Source of the DNA: Silene latifolia
Lineage: Eukaryota > Streptophyta > Magnoliopsida > Caryophyllales > Caryophyllaceae
Reading direction: 5' to 3'
NCBI RefSeq assembly: GCF_048544455.1
Contig: NC_133534.1
Span: forward strand, 39,122,217 to 39,186,216
DNA: 64,000 nt
The position numbers and the translations under genes were made by a program. The notes beneath the pieces were generated by a model. It did no database searches, was not told the origin of the DNA, and saw only the letters and a program-made list of their open reading frames with translations. Positions 45,901 through 57,611 of the stretch are shown one piece after another (within the stretch, counting starts at the first letter, position 1; every line of letters starts with the position of its first letter).

Positions 45901-48900
45901 CGACTCTCTTCTCCTCTTGGGCACGCCTTCCAAGAGGGTTCTTGCCAATCACTACATCACTTAACAAACCTCAAGTGCCTTTTTTTCATGTCAAATGCAA
46001 ATGGAATGACTTTAAATGAAATTGCGGAATTAAATTGCGGAATTAAATTGCGGAATTTAAACTACGCTAGGGAAGCAATTAAATTGGGATAGAATATTTA
46101 CAAATTTGCCGTTATTTAACGTCGATGGCTCGACTTAGTCAATGTTGGAGAATCAATCTTTGTAAATTGGGTCTTCTAAAAGAAGATCCTCTTCGCCTTG
46201 TAGCTCGATTCCTTTGTAGTAATTCTTCAACCTTTGCCCATTTACCTTTATCACTTTTCCCGAGGTCGGGTCTTCCACCTCCACCGCTCCGTGTGGAAAG
46301 ACCTTCTTGACTTTGTAAGGTCCATACCATTTCGACCTTAGCTTGCCGGGAAAATTCTTGAGGCGACTTTGAAAAACCAACACATCTTCTCCCTCTTTGA
46401 AAACCCTTCTTGTGACCATCTTGTCATGCCAAGACCGAGCCTTTTCCTTGTAGATGCTAGCATTGTCATAGGCATTGTGCCTAAGCTCTTCTAATTCTTG
46501 TATTTGAAGCTTCCGGTGCAATCACGCCTCATCGACATTTTGATTAAAAGCTTTGATTGCCCAATAGGCTTTGTGCTCCACTTCTACGGGAAGGTGGCAT
46601 CCCTTTCCATAAATAAGCCTATATGGGGACATGTCAATTGGGGTCTTATAAGCCGTTCTATAAGCCCAAATAGCATCTTCAAGCCTCTTGCTCCAATCCT
46701 TTCGGTCGGGATTGACCGTTCGTTCCAAGATGTGTTTAACCTCCCGGTTAGAGACTTCCGCTTGGCCATTTGTTTGGGGGTGATATGCCGTAGAAACTTT
46801 ATGAAGCACACCATATTTTTGAAGCAAGGTGGAGATCACCTTGTTGCAAAAATGAGTTCCCCTATCACTCACAATGGCTTTTGGGAAGCCGAACCTTGAA
46901 AATATATTGCTTTTGACAAATGCTTGCACCGTCTTTGCATCATCACATTTTGTGGGAATGGCTTCCACCCACTTAGACACGTAGTCGACCGCCAAGAGGA
47001 TGTAGATGTATCCATAGGAGTTAGGGAATGGCCCCATGAAGTCTATTCCCCATACATCAAAAATTTCCAAGTAGAGCATCGGTTGTTGGGGCATTTCGTT
47101 CCTACGTGATATGTTGCCAAAACGTTGGCATCTATCATAAGTAGTAACGAAAATATGAGCATCTTTAACCAACTTGGGCCAATAGAAACCGCACTCAAGG
47201 ATTTTACGTGCCGTTCTATGAGGCCCAAAGTGACCCCCACAAGCGTACTCATGACAATGCTTTAGGATGGATGGAATTTCCACATCCGGCACACAACGCC
47301 GGATGACTTGGTCTTGACACATTTTCCATAAGTATGGCTCATCCCATATATAGAATTTAGAATCGGACTTGATCTTATTCCTTTGACTAGATGAAAGTGA
47401 GGTGGGAAACTTCTTGGTGACCATGTAATTGACAAGGTTGGCATACCAAGGCTCAACGGCCTTCATGGAGTAAAGGGATTCATGTGGTAAGCTACCGTCA
47501 ACTACCCCCATAGTCTTCACGAGATCTTCGTTGATGTGAAGCCTACTCAAATGGTCGGCCACCACATTAGCACTCCCTTGCTTGTCCTTGATCTCTATGT
47601 CAAACTCGCTCAACAAAAGCACCCATCTCATGAGTCTTGCCTTGGTGTCTTTCTTGTCTACAAGTTGCCTTATAGACTTATGATCGGTATAGATGATGAC
47701 CTTTGCACCCAAGAGATAAGCCCGGAATTTTTCAATGGCATACACCACCGCTAAAAATTCCTTTTCCGTGACGGTGTAGTTTCGTTGAGCGTCATTCAAG
47801 AGTGAAGAAGCATATTGGATCACATATGAGGCTTTGTCATCTTTTTGTCCCAACACGGCTCCAATGGCAAAATCGCCAGACGGTCATGATCTCAAAAGGC
47901 CGATCCCACTGGGTGCTTGAATGATTGGGGCCGATCAAGTCTTTCCTTCAACAAGTCAAATGCTTCCCTACAATGATCATCAAACACGAACTCTACATCC
48001 TTGTGCAAAAGTTTTTGCACTGAGGGTTAGCTATTTTGGAGAAATCCTTAATAAACCTTCGATAAAAACCCGCGTTTCCCAAGAACGATCTCACGTCTCG
48101 AGTATTAGATGGATATGGTAAGGTTTTAATCACATCCACCTTTGCCATATCCACCTCAATCCCTCTTTTCGACACTATGTGTCCTAACACGATTCCACTA
48201 CTCACCATTAAGTGACACTTTTCAGAATTTAAAACAAGGTGAGAGTCTATGCACCGTGATAGGACCATAGCGAGATGGTCTAGACACGAGTCAAATGAGT
48301 CCCCATGGATGGTGAAGTCATCCATGAAGACTTCCAAAATGCGCTCCACATAGTCCGAGAAAATGCTCATCATGCATCGTTGGAAAGTGCCGGGGGCATT
48401 GCACAATCCAAAGGGCATGCGGCGGTAAGCATAAGTACCAAATGGGCAAGTAAAGGTTGTTTTGGATTGATCCTCCAGGTGAATGGGGATTTGAAAATAC
48501 CGGAATATCCATCCAAAAACAATAGTACTCTTTCCCACCTAACCTATCTAGCATTTGATCTAGAAAGGGTAGGGGGAAATGGTCCTTCCAAGTGACTTGG
48601 TTGAGGCGGCGATAATCAATACACACCCTCCATCCCGTTTGCAAACGGGTGGGGATCAATGCCCTCGAGTGTTTTTGATTACCGTCACCCCTCCCTTCGC
48701 ACAACTTGAGTAGGACTTACCCGTTCGGGAGTCACTAATTGGAAAGATAATACCCATTTGAAGAAGTTTGATAACTTCTTCCTTGACAACTTCCATCATA
48801 GGTGGATTAAGCCTCCGTTGTGGTTGCGGACGGGTTTGCATCCTTTTCCAATCGAATTTTGTGCATGCAAGTGCTCGGCTTATCCCTTGATATCCGCGAT

Positions 48901-51900
48901 GCTCCATCCAAATGCTTCTTTATACTTTTGCAAAACATCCACCAACCTCCTCTCTTGATCACTCTCAAGTTGGTTTGAAATTATGAGGGGTAGAGTGTCA
49001 TTTGCCCCAAGAAAGATGTATTTCAAATTTTCGGGGAGTGGTTTGAGATTGGGGGTGGGTGGTTTAATGATGGATGGAAGGGGTCTCTCAAGGGAAGCCT
49101 CTAAAGGAAGAAATGTGGATGGATTGTCATAGGAATAGGAAGAAAAACATGATTTAGTGGAAATTTTGAAATTGCGCAGTGCGCATGGGGTTGCGCAGTC
49201 GCGCAGATTCGCGCAGTCGCGCATTGGGCATGCGCAGTCGCGCCTCCGCTTCGACATTTCGTCCTCGATTTCTTGCACTTCTTTTTCTTCCTTTGATTCT
49301 TCTAATGGTTCTTCCTTTTCCAATGCTTCTATACTTTCCTCGCACATCATCGAGACAACAAAAACCGCAACCCTTCCTTCTCGACATTGTTAGTGAGGAC
49401 CACCTCAAGTGGGTCCCTATGACCAATTTGGTAAACCCGATTTGCCAAACTTTCAATCTTGTCAAGAAAGTAGCAACAACTCAAATCATCGGTCTTTTTC
49501 ATCGTCTCATACACATTATATTTCAAAACTTTCCCTTCAAATTCCATGGTCAAAGTTCCATCATACATGTCAAGCTTGGTTTTAGAGGTTCTCATGAGGG
49601 GTGTAGCCTTAGAGTCCGGTTCCATATCCAAAACATAAAAATCGGCCGGAAATATGAATTTATCAACTTCTACCAACACATCCTCTACAAGACCCTTGGG
49701 GTGAATTGTGGAACGGTCCGCCAATTGGATCACAACATTGGTCCTAGACAAGGGAGGCAATTCTAAAGTCTCATAAATGGAATAAGGCATGACATTAATA
49801 GAGGACCCCGAGTCTAGCATAGCTCTAGCAAAATCTTTGCCTCCAATTGAGCACGGTATAGTTAGCATGCCCGAGTCATCACACTTTTTGGGAAGATTTT
49901 GTTTGAAAATGGCCGAGACATGCCTACTAACCGTGACCCTTTCTACTCCTTTCCTTGGCTTCCGTTTAGGGGTGCAAAGTTCTTTGAGAAACTTTGCATA
50001 CCTAGGAACGGTTTTGATGATAGTAAAAAGAGGGATGTTGACCTCACATTTCCTAAAAGTTTCATAAAGATCGGTGTCTTTATCAAACTTCTTGGGATTT
50101 GTGAGGGCACTAGGAAATGGTACCTCCGGTTCATATTCCTTTTCAATCTCTTGGAGTGAATCCTTTGTGTTGGTGCTTCCTTCCTTTCCTTTGTCAATGC
50201 TCAAAGGACTCCTCTCTTTTTCCTCATTAGCTTTTGAAGATGATCCTTTCCCTTGTTCAACCACAAGTTCCTCTTCAATTTGATCTTCAACCTCAATAAC
50301 CCTTTCTTGTGACTTGCCCCTTCTCTTCTTCTTGGGAGGGGATTCTAAAGTTCTCCCCTTTCTCAATGTCATGACACTAGCATTCTCTCTAGGAGGAAAT
50401 GTAGTGGAGGGAATAGAAGTTGAGGTCCTTTGATTTTTCTTGGCAAGTTCTTGGCAATTTGGCCAAGTTGGACTTCTAGGTTGGCAACCTTGACATCACT
50501 AACATTCTTATCGGCATCAATCTTGTCAAGCCTCGTGTTTGTTTTGACTTGCTCTTGCAAAATGTTTTTAAGCAAGTCTTGAACACTTGGTTCCTTTTGA
50601 GAATTGTTGTTACCTTGATTGCCAAATTGGGATGATTGACCTTGGTTTTGGTTTCTACCTTGGTTGTTGAAAGTCTCATTCCTATTCCCTTGAGAGTTTG
50701 AACCTTGACCTTGTCGGGAATTTTGGTCCCTCAAGTGGTTGAATTGACCATTCACAAAACTCTTTGAGGTGTCACCACCCCAACCAAGTCTAGGATTGTC
50801 TCTACTCCCAACATTGTAAGTATTGCCACTAGGATCATAATTGTAGTATCCTCCCCCTTGAGGATTTCTAGCATTGTAATTCCCATACCCCATTGCACTT
50901 ACATTCTCCTTGCTTATTCCTTGCTCTTCCATGATGGGACAAGTTTCCATTGGGTGTGGTCCTTGACAAAAATGACACTCCACATTAGATCCTTGTGCTC
51001 CTCCTTGATTGTTCCCCACTAGTTGAGCAACCATTTTTGTGAGATCATCCACGGTTTTCTCAAGCTTGTGAGTAGAAGGAGAAGGTGTCTCAATGGAGTT
51101 AAGAGTCTTTGACCCTCGGCTTCTTCCATAGTTTCTTGTGCTAGCGGCCAACCTTTCTATGATCTCATTTGCCTCCGCCACGGAATAGTTGTCAACTCCA
51201 CCACCCGTAGCGGAATTAACCATGATTTGGTATTGTTGTGTAAGACCATCACAAAAGTTGACCAAAAGGTCATCACCACTAAGGCCATGGTAAGGACATT
51301 GAGCAACTAACTTTTTGAATCTCTCCCAATACTCATATAAGCTCTCACTTGCATCTTGCTCCGGAGAGGTGATGGCTTTCTTTGCATGGTTATGTCTTGA
51401 GTCGGGGTAGTATTTCTCAAGAAAAGCCGCTTTCATGTCCTTCCAAGTATGGATTGTACCCGGTTGAAGGTAAAACAACCAATCTTTTGCCCCATCTTGA
51501 AGTGAAAATGGGAAAGCTCTCAACTTAAATTGATCTTCCGTGACACCATTTGGAATGGCACCTTCACACATCATATGGAATTCGGAAAGATGGCGATTTG
51601 GGTCATCTCCCACATGTCCATGAAACCTTGGGAGGTTGTGAATGAAATAGCCCTTCAATTCAAAGTTGGCATTAGCCCCCATGGGTGGGTAGCCTATGCA
51701 AAGAGGTTGAGTGTCATAATTCCTTGCCCGGAGCTCCTTAATAGTTCTAGTATCATTCGCCATTGAAGGGTATTCCACTTCAATTGGCTCTACGTCAATA
51801 GGATCTTCTTCAATAGGGGCTTCTAAAGGTGGTTCTTCTACTCTATGTTCTCGTTGCGCTCTTTGGTACCAAGGGTTAGTAAATAACCATGAATAGGCTC

Positions 51901-54900
51901 CAAAAGCGTCTTCTTCCACGGGAGTTGATTCACCGTGTTGTGGGGAACCAAACATAAACCTTCGCACTAAGCAAACAAGTTAGAACTTCCTATTACTTCT
52001 AACAACAAGAGGAGTAATAAAACAACTAAACATAAATTCACAAACTCAAGTTCTAGCTATGTTGCCCTTACCCGGCAACGACGCCAAAATTTGTTAAGCA
52101 ATAAACTAGGTCGTTAATATACTAGAATTAAGCTACCAAATTAACAATTTCTAAGCCAAACTATACTCTAGACTACTCTAAATGATAAAGTAATATAGTG
52201 CAAGTAAGGGTCGAACCCAAGAGAAGGTCTTTTAAGCTAAAAAACTTGAAATGTAAACTATTGACTATTAAAGACAAGATTATAAACAAACAATGGTTAT
52301 TCACAATGACAAACAATAGAGAGACATGAAAAGGGGGGTTTTTGAGTTGATTGGTAACATGGAACAAAGTAAAATTTGCAAAATTAGTCTAACAAGCAAT
52401 ATAACAAACACTTGGTGAGTAAGATGATTCAATAATTAAGAGAACTTGGTGCAATCCTACAAGTTCCAACTTTTCTCAAAGCAAGACTCTTTTCTCTCTA
52501 GTTTTCATTTACCCAACAACAATCCTCAAGCAAGTGATTACCACTATCTAAGCCAACAATGATAATCCTACTTAAACTACAAATTCTAACATTAAACCAT
52601 GTAAGAATTGTAACCAAGAGCATGAAGAACAAAACCAAGAGGAAAGTAAATGGGATATCACAAAGATATGTTTAAACCAACAAATCCTATGATACAATCA
52701 ATTTCTACTCACAAAGGTTGATACTTTAAACCAAGATAACAACAATCATGAGATGCTTCAACAAGTTATTACAAAAGCAAGCAACTTTGCAACAACAAGC
52801 AATAGATGAATGAAAAAGAGGCAAGAGTAATTACTTCTCACAACAAAACATTCATCATGTCATTAGAACTTAGAAATTGAAATAAATGAAAGAGTAGAGA
52901 TTAAGGAGTCAATACAATGATAAAGATGGAAACTTGCAATGGATTACACCAAGTAGGGAAGGATTTAGCCTTCCATAGTCTTCAAAAACCCAAAGAAATA
53001 AAGAAAGATTACAACTTTGCATCCAAATAGTCTTCTAAATTATTACAAGATTAAACCCTAAGGATGAGATTAAAAGAGATGATATGATGGTAGGTGATAA
53101 TCCCAGGTCTTCAAACTTCTCGGGTATATATAGGGCTTCACGAAAACCTAGAAAGATTTCCACTTAAGAAGCCCACAAACGAGATTAGAAAAACCCGCAG
53201 CGTAGCTGCGCAGTCGCGCAAGCAAGTTCTTTGTTCCACTGCGCAATAGTGCGCACCACAAGACCTTTTCTTTGCAGCAGTCGCGACCGGCTCGCATTTT
53301 GGGATTTCTATTTTCCACGAGCTAGACCTCTTCAATTGCCTTCATTTCTTCTAGTCTTCATTCCTACTTCTCCCAACTTGTTTCCGGGTTACAAGTGATC
53401 TTCTTGTGCCTTATCTTGACCTTTGAAAGGTGCTCTAGTGCCGCTCGGGTTCCATGCATAAGGATTATGTGCTCAATCGAGTAAAAATGCACAAGTTACC
53501 ACCATATAACCGATTGCCAATTGTTAGGAAAAGTGAACCAAAAGACCCATATTAAGAGACACGAGGGTGATAAAATCACCCTCTTAGACCGACACAAAAC
53601 AATGCTATCAATAAGCTAATAATTTCTTAACTGATTGTAAGGTGGAATGTTAGGCGAAAATTCTTACATGGATCATCTTATGCGCACCACCAGTTATTAA
53701 GTACATTTGTGGATTCCTATATTTTGTGAAGGGATTTTGTTTTGGGTTGTAAGTTATGCACTTATGCTTGACATGGCTGTGCTATTTTGAAGTAGAACGC
53801 ATTAAGATATGATTATGAGCTTCTAACAAAATAATTAAATCTTCTTGTTTCACTACTAGACCTTTGATGCATACGTTGTTGGAAAAGAGAATGCTCCCGG
53901 AATTGTTGTGCTTCAAGAATGGTGGGGTGTTGATTATGAAGTCAAGAACCATGCTGTAAAGATCTCTCAGCTGGAGCCTGGGTTCAAAGCACTTATTCCA
54001 GAGTATGCTATTCCTAGTTGTCTGATCACCTTAATATTGTTGGGACATGATGTGATGTATCTTTTGATTTTGACAATCTTGCATGGTCGCTGCAGCTTGT
54101 ACCGCGGAAAAGTTGGTTTGGATGTCGCAGAAGCTCAGCATTTAATGGAAGGCCTAGACTGGCAAGGTGCTGTTAAGGATATTGAGGCTTCAGTCAACTG
54201 GCTCAAGGCAAATGGCTCAGAGAAGGTTTGTCCTAGTAAAACATTATACTTGCCTTGGGTTTTTTTGGGATAAGAATCAGATGAGTTAACTGTCACATAT
54301 AACAACACCATCAACAATGTTATCCCACTTCCTAGTGCCTCAAGGCTCCCACAAACACAACCTTACTTCTGTGTTAATAGCAAAGAGGCTATTTCTAGAT
54401 GACCCATATTGGAATGGAACTGACCCGAAATTAATTTTTCTGACTATTACATGAAGATAAAAAGGACAGCCATGTTAGTGAGCTGTTTTGCTTTATTCCA
54501 TGGGAACAAGTTACACTTGTAACAAATTTCTGTTTGGTTATGTGTTTTTGTTTCATACATATTTACAGGTTGGAGTAACTGGATATTGTATGGGAGGAGC
54601 ACTTGCAATTGCGAGTGCTGTGCTTGTTCCTGGAGTTGATGCTGTTGTTGGCTTCTATGGAACACCTTCCCCACAGCTTGCTGATCCTGCCCAGGCTAAA
54701 GCTCCTGTCCAAGGTCATTTTGGGGAACTGGATAACTTTGCTGGCTTTTCAGATGTGAAGGTAAAAAGTTCCTTTCAACCTCCCAATCCCACTCCCTTTC
54801 AAAAGAATATAAGAAGATAAGTGTTCTATTATTTGGAACTCTCTCTGATTAAGTTTAGTAGCTTGTTCCTGCTGGTCATGAGGTATAATTTCACTGGTGG

Positions 54901-56594
54901 GCAATTTTATCATCCTGGGATGACTTTTTGGCTGTAAAACACAGATTTTTTGTGTCGCTTTGGGGTTTTTTTTTTTTTTTTTTTGAATTCTGAGTTATTA
55001 CTAATTTGGTTCCTCATTATTTATTTTATTGGATGGAATACCTTAAAAGTGAATCAAGTTTACCTTCTTTTGTATTATGTTTCACTTCCCTTTTGTTTTT
55101 CAGTTTTTCTTTTCTATATTTTCGCATTTTGAGGTGTGCGTTCACGCATGGACGATTCTAAAGGATGATTCATGTCAGCCGACCCCAAATCATTTTGGGA
55201 TTAAGGCTCTGATGTTGTTGTTGTTGTTGTATCCAGCATGCGAGCCTTTTCTGGATGGAATATGCGATTATTTCCTGCGTGTGCTAAAATATTGCCTTGT
55301 TGTCTAATTTATGTAACCACAAGCACATGGCTATTTTTACTAGTATTACGGGTACATGTTACTATATGTATATATGTTGGGACTTGTTTAGTTAATTCTT
55401 CGCTAGTTTCAGTGAGTATACCTATGTGCCATCTATGTTCAAGGTGCAATGCTAGTGCTGCACATGGTTTCTGTTTTAGGTTTCACACTAGGTTTGGTGC
55501 CCGGCTTCGCCCGGGCTACCTCTATTTACCGTTAAATTTTATTTTCAATGAAATAAACTATATATGTTGGAGTTGTCTAACTCACACATTCACTATTTGT
55601 AATATATTTTTCTACGGCATATCTTCTAATTATGATGAAATGTAAAATTTATTTTCAAATTTTGAGACATGTTCACTACCCCGCTATTAATATTATGGGT
55701 TTTTTTAAAATGTGCCCAATAGGCACATGTTAATAAATGTTTTAGGCATAGGTTAAGTTTTGTTCCATCTTTAATTTATCCAATTTCCCTAAATTTTCTC
55801 AATTACAATCACCATTTCCTTATTTTTCTACACTCACAATTGGGTGAGGAAATATTCTATTAGTGAAAATAAATTAATTAAAGACATTAATTTGAATTTA
55901 GATAAGGCTTATCATGTGCCCATGGGGCACATTTTAGAAAAACCATAATATTATTACTTTCACGACATTCTTTCTTAATATCATTACGTTCACTACTCTC
56001 GTGGTTATTATTGTTTCTTTTACTAATTCCTCTATTTTTTTTCCTGTTAAATTCATTATTCCCGTTAATTTTATCCGGCCTATATTTAAATAAATAAAAT
56101 ATTTCCTTGAGTCGATTGGTTATTTAATTGTTCATACTTTTTCTCATTGTTACCACTCTTACTTTCACTACATTCGTAGTTACTTTCACTACTCCCACTA
56201 TCATTATTATAACTGTCACTACTCCCACATTAATACCGTTAATTTAATTAATCTCGTTGCTGCTATTATTACTTTTACTACATTTAATTTAATGTATAAT
56301 TCTATGATGATACTAATTAATTCCATAAGTGGGGCATGTTAATTTTAAGGAAAATCACTATATTCTTGTGTTTTCTAAATTTAATTACTTTAATTTAATG
56401 TAATTTCCATAAATATTCTTTATCAAGGCATCTTTATATTATACTTTTAAGCAAAATTATATAATATTTACATTGAGGTCCCTTTATCAGGTCCATCACA
56501 CGGTGCTATCGATTTAAAACTATATAGTATAATTAATTTGTATAAATTTCTTTAATTACATTGAAGTCCCTTGGTTTCTGGAATTAATATATAG

Positions 56595-56629
<35 letters not shown>

Positions 56630-57611
56630 AAGAAAATGTGTTCTTTGTTGTGCTTGGGCCTTTGATCTACCCCTTGCAAAAAATTTCTCGCCAATGGCTT
56701 TCTGCTCATGCTTGATTGCTGGATACTTGATGAGAGCATGCGGCTTCCTTGTTCAGGGCATAAGATTTGCCTTACGGACCTGCAATCCTTAAGCTTTCAC
56801 TGTGTAATATCTTTTTGACTTCTCAATCCCACCATGTTTTCTAAACCTTATCCTTTCACTGCTCTCTCCTTAAACCCCCGCCCCACCCACCATCACCACC
56901 TGAACTGCCAAGGTCCAGCGGTTGTACCTTACCCCGTCCTGGCGTCTACCGCTCTCTCTGACTTCTCAAAAACCTTTGAGATCCCTCCCTCCACCCCAAC
57001 CGAAACAGGCCACCTGAGTGCCAGTAACTGCCTTCCCCACCTCACCTTCTCCGATTTTCTAAACCCTTTTCCGAGCTAGTTGGTTGGTTTTGCTGATGCC
57101 TCCAATATGAAGAAGTTAAACTGAGTTGATGGCTGCCAGCTTGGGGGTGGTGCAATAGGAAGGGTCACCGGAACCATGATGATGGTGGTTTCAAGGGGAC
57201 TAGGGGAGCGAGGGTTGTGAAAGGGTAAAAGAGGTAGATGGGAAGGGATATGAGGTTTTAGCGATTAGTTAATGAGGTCGCATTTTACGAGACCTCCTCT
57301 CCTCAAGTTTTCACCCTAGAACTCTTCAATATCAATTCATGTCTTTCTTTGTCTCCGAAGACTGTATAAACTTACAATCTCGCCTGTACTGTTTGACATT
57401 TCAGGCAGCCAAAGATTTGGAGGAAAAGCTGAAGGCATCAGGTGTCCCGTCTGAGGTGCACATCTACCTAGGAAGTGCTCATGCTTTCATGAACATGTCC
57501 GCAGAAGGGATCGAGAGGAGAAAGGGTATGGGAATGCCAGATTTAAATGAAGCTAATGTTGAGCTGGCTTGGTCTCGCTTCCAGTCATGGATGGCTCAGT
57601 ACCTGGCTTAA
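36904..57611 (+). CDS. Dienelactone hydrolase family protein (carboxymethylenebutenolidase-like)
   Basis: Alpha/beta hydrolase of the dienelactone hydrolase family; the plant substrate is not firmly known. Five exons: 36904-37092, 53860-54002, 54096-54225, 54569-54760 and 57405-57611, giving 286 residues. Catalytic triad: nucleophile C161 in GYCMGG, an Asp in FGELDNF (D209) and H244 in GSAHAFMN. The motif [10 protein letters not shown] is typical of the family. The first 47 residues are rich in Ser, Thr, Lys and Arg with no acids and look like a plastid or mitochondrial transit peptide; an internal Met (MADSAFQ) could start a cytosolic form. Intron 1 is about 16.8 kb because a 15.4-kb Athila-type element sits in it on the opposite strand. 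Intron 4 (2.6 kb) holds a SINE and Helitron-like sequence. All exons are in frame with GT-AG borders. Confidence 0.93.
38214..39727 (-). repeat. 3' LTR of the Athila-type element
   Basis: 1514 bp, TGGTAAGC at one end and GCTATCA at the other. Contains a GC-rich variable block at about 39322-39412 with the TGCGC/GCGCA motif. Its partner is the LTR at 52092-53610. Confidence 0.95.
39728..39740 (-). other. Polypurine tract
   Basis: GTGTGGGGGAGTT on the minus strand directly before the 3' LTR, the expected place and composition for plus-strand priming. Confidence 0.85.
40546..41772 (-). CDS. Acidic 408-residue ORF of the Athila-type element
   Basis: An open frame between the inverted duplication and the 3' LTR, in the same orientation as gag-pol. 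The product is very acidic (many Asp/Glu clusters, such as EVEDPCPF and DEGDDMCD), Ser-rich, and ends with a Cys- and aromatic-rich stretch ([20 protein letters not shown]). I do not recognise a domain. It occupies the slot where Athila elements often carry an extra or envelope-like ORF, but no signal peptide or clear membrane span supports that role. Its first 20-25 codons lie inside the inverted duplication, and a truncated copy of that start is present in the other arm. Confidence 0.6.
   Translation of the reverse strand: MIANNPQTSSYKQESDSTTQKEMNRNFDEQIEPNTLEMDIFNNQMNQIRGDIDGNKIDEEVLHTLDNECFDDGSFDKENECEVEDPCPFNLDTSYSYKEYCFWDDEKDAYVFTTLPCHSPVVLSTDTLCTRDDGSSSNSHVDEDNSSVLNGLGEELSCEESLGQIVKKDEHEGSKVEEEVVYTFDNSYFEGLFDEGDDMCDLKPSLALPSIEIPIHIPCTEVDTSHLDNYSLICRNSCPELTLEESRSKVFEKNEEGPMICEVVVIEKEKVVALEDVCDPSKIMKLTSVGVKEYAKEGMENEFVEVYPLKEEPPQICFEKPSSLSPKEAHESHHSYLVFTTSIPSFKEPYRDKKPFLRHEKLKYVSCEHSVLTYACYVGDLYYGHASCFWASVYDKLLRALRCSALDS
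41701..45305. repeat. Large inverted duplication inside the Athila-type element
   Basis: Arms of about 1.75 kb (41701-43443 and about 43541-45305) are inverted copies of each other. Each carries an ATHILA ORF1-type reading region that begins [20 protein letters not shown] and includes a [15 protein letters not shown] coiled-coil-like end. Both copies are broken in several places. Between the arms lie 71 bp of LTR terminus (43465-43535), a 5-bp spacer and the start of a primer-binding site (TGGCGCCGT, 43541-43549). Confidence 0.9.
46153..50372 (-). pseudogene. Athila-type protease-pol region
   Basis: Parts in minus-strand order: aspartic protease at about 49800-49900 ([19 protein letters not shown]); reverse transcriptase at about 48000-48950 ([17 protein letters not shown] and the FMDD active-site box); RNase H at about 47600-47850 ([23 protein letters not shown]); integrase at about 46530-47350 (zinc-binding HH-CC region, then DFMGPFP, SDRGTHF, and the catalytic Glu after [10 protein letters not shown]). 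A chromodomain-less C-terminus ([20 protein letters not shown]) follows. The region is broken in about half a dozen places and is not a working polyprotein. Confidence 0.9.
50369..51967 (-). CDS. Athila-type gag
   Basis: A single open frame of 532 codons, beginning near the primer-binding site with [15 protein letters not shown]. Retrotransposon-gag domain at about residues 130-290 ([50 protein letters not shown], typical of Athila). A zinc knuckle follows ([13 protein letters not shown]) and then a Gln/Asn/Gly-rich tail. Gag forms the virus-like particle and binds element RNA. The frame looks whole, in contrast to pol. Confidence 0.88.
   Translation of the reverse strand: MRRFMFGSPQHGESTPVEEDAFGAYSWLFTNPWYQRAQREHRVEEPPLEAPIEEDPIDVEPIEVEYPSMANDTRTIKELRARNYDTQPLCIGYPPMGANANFELKGYFIHNLPRFHGHVGDDPNRHLSEFHMMCEGAIPNGVTEDQFKLRAFPFSLQDGAKDWLFYLQPGTIHTWKDMKAAFLEKYYPDSRHNHAKKAITSPEQDASESLYEYWERFKKLVAQCPYHGLSGDDLLVNFCDGLTQQYQIMVNSATGGGVDNYSVAEANEIIERLAASTRNYGRSRGSKTLNSIETPSPSTHKLEKTVDDLTKMVAQLVGNNQGGAQGSNVECHFCQGPHPMETCPIMEEQGISKENVSAMGYGNYNARNPQGGGYYNYDPSGNTYNVGSRDNPRLGWGGDTSKSFVNGQFNHLRDQNSRQGQGSNSQGNRNETFNNQGRNQNQGQSSQFGNQGNNNSQKEPSVQDLLKNILQEQVKTNTRLDKIDADKNVSDVKVANLEVQLGQIAKNLPRKIKGPQLLFPPLHFLLERMLVS
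52070..52086 (-). other. Primer-binding site (tRNA-Asp)
   Basis: On the minus strand TGGCGTCGTTGCCGGGT starts five bases from the LTR. Apart from one base near the start and one at the end it is the complement of the 3' end of plant tRNA-Asp, the primer usual for Athila elements. Confidence 0.88.
52092..53610 (-). repeat. 5' LTR of the Athila-type element
   Basis: 1519 bp, TGTTAAGC...GCTATCA, matching the 3' LTR almost base for base except in a GC-rich block at about 53195-53290. Confidence 0.95.
55123..55230 (+). mobile_element. SINE (Au-like), 108 bp
   Basis: Same family, start point and length as the copy at 15803-15910, ending in a (TTG)n tail. Lies in intron 4 of the dienelactone hydrolase gene, sense orientation. 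The target duplication is not clear. Confidence 0.8.
55487..55525 (-). mobile_element. Helitron-like 3' terminus (weak)
   Basis: On the minus strand the hairpin GCCCGGGCGAAGCCGGGC is followed by ACCAAA and CTAGT. The base after CTAGT is G instead of T, so the end is non-canonical or mutated. Confidence 0.35.
56597..56629. repeat. (GATT)n microsatellite
   Basis: Eight GATT units in intron 4 of the dienelactone hydrolase gene. Confidence 0.95.

Larger units (their letters stand above)
38209..53615 (-). mobile_element. Athila-type Ty3/gypsy element in intron 1 of the dienelactone hydrolase gene
   Basis: Bounded by the target duplication ATAAG (38209-38213 and 53611-53615), with TG...CA LTRs at 38214-39727 and 52092-53610. 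Read on the minus strand the order is 5' LTR, tRNA-Asp primer site, gag, protease, reverse transcriptase, RNase H, integrase, an ORF1-type region, an inverted second copy of that region, an acidic ORF, polypurine tract and 3' LTR. The LTRs are nearly identical outside one GC-rich block of about 90 bp (roughly eight differences by eye), so insertion is recent, probably under a million years. The gag frame is long and open. The pol region is broken in about half a dozen places, so the element is a defective young fossil. Confidence 0.93.

Noticed and set aside
46498-49766. Plus-strand open frames across the Athila pol region
   Set aside because: All are antisense shadows of reverse transcriptase, RNase H and integrase coding sequence on the minus strand.
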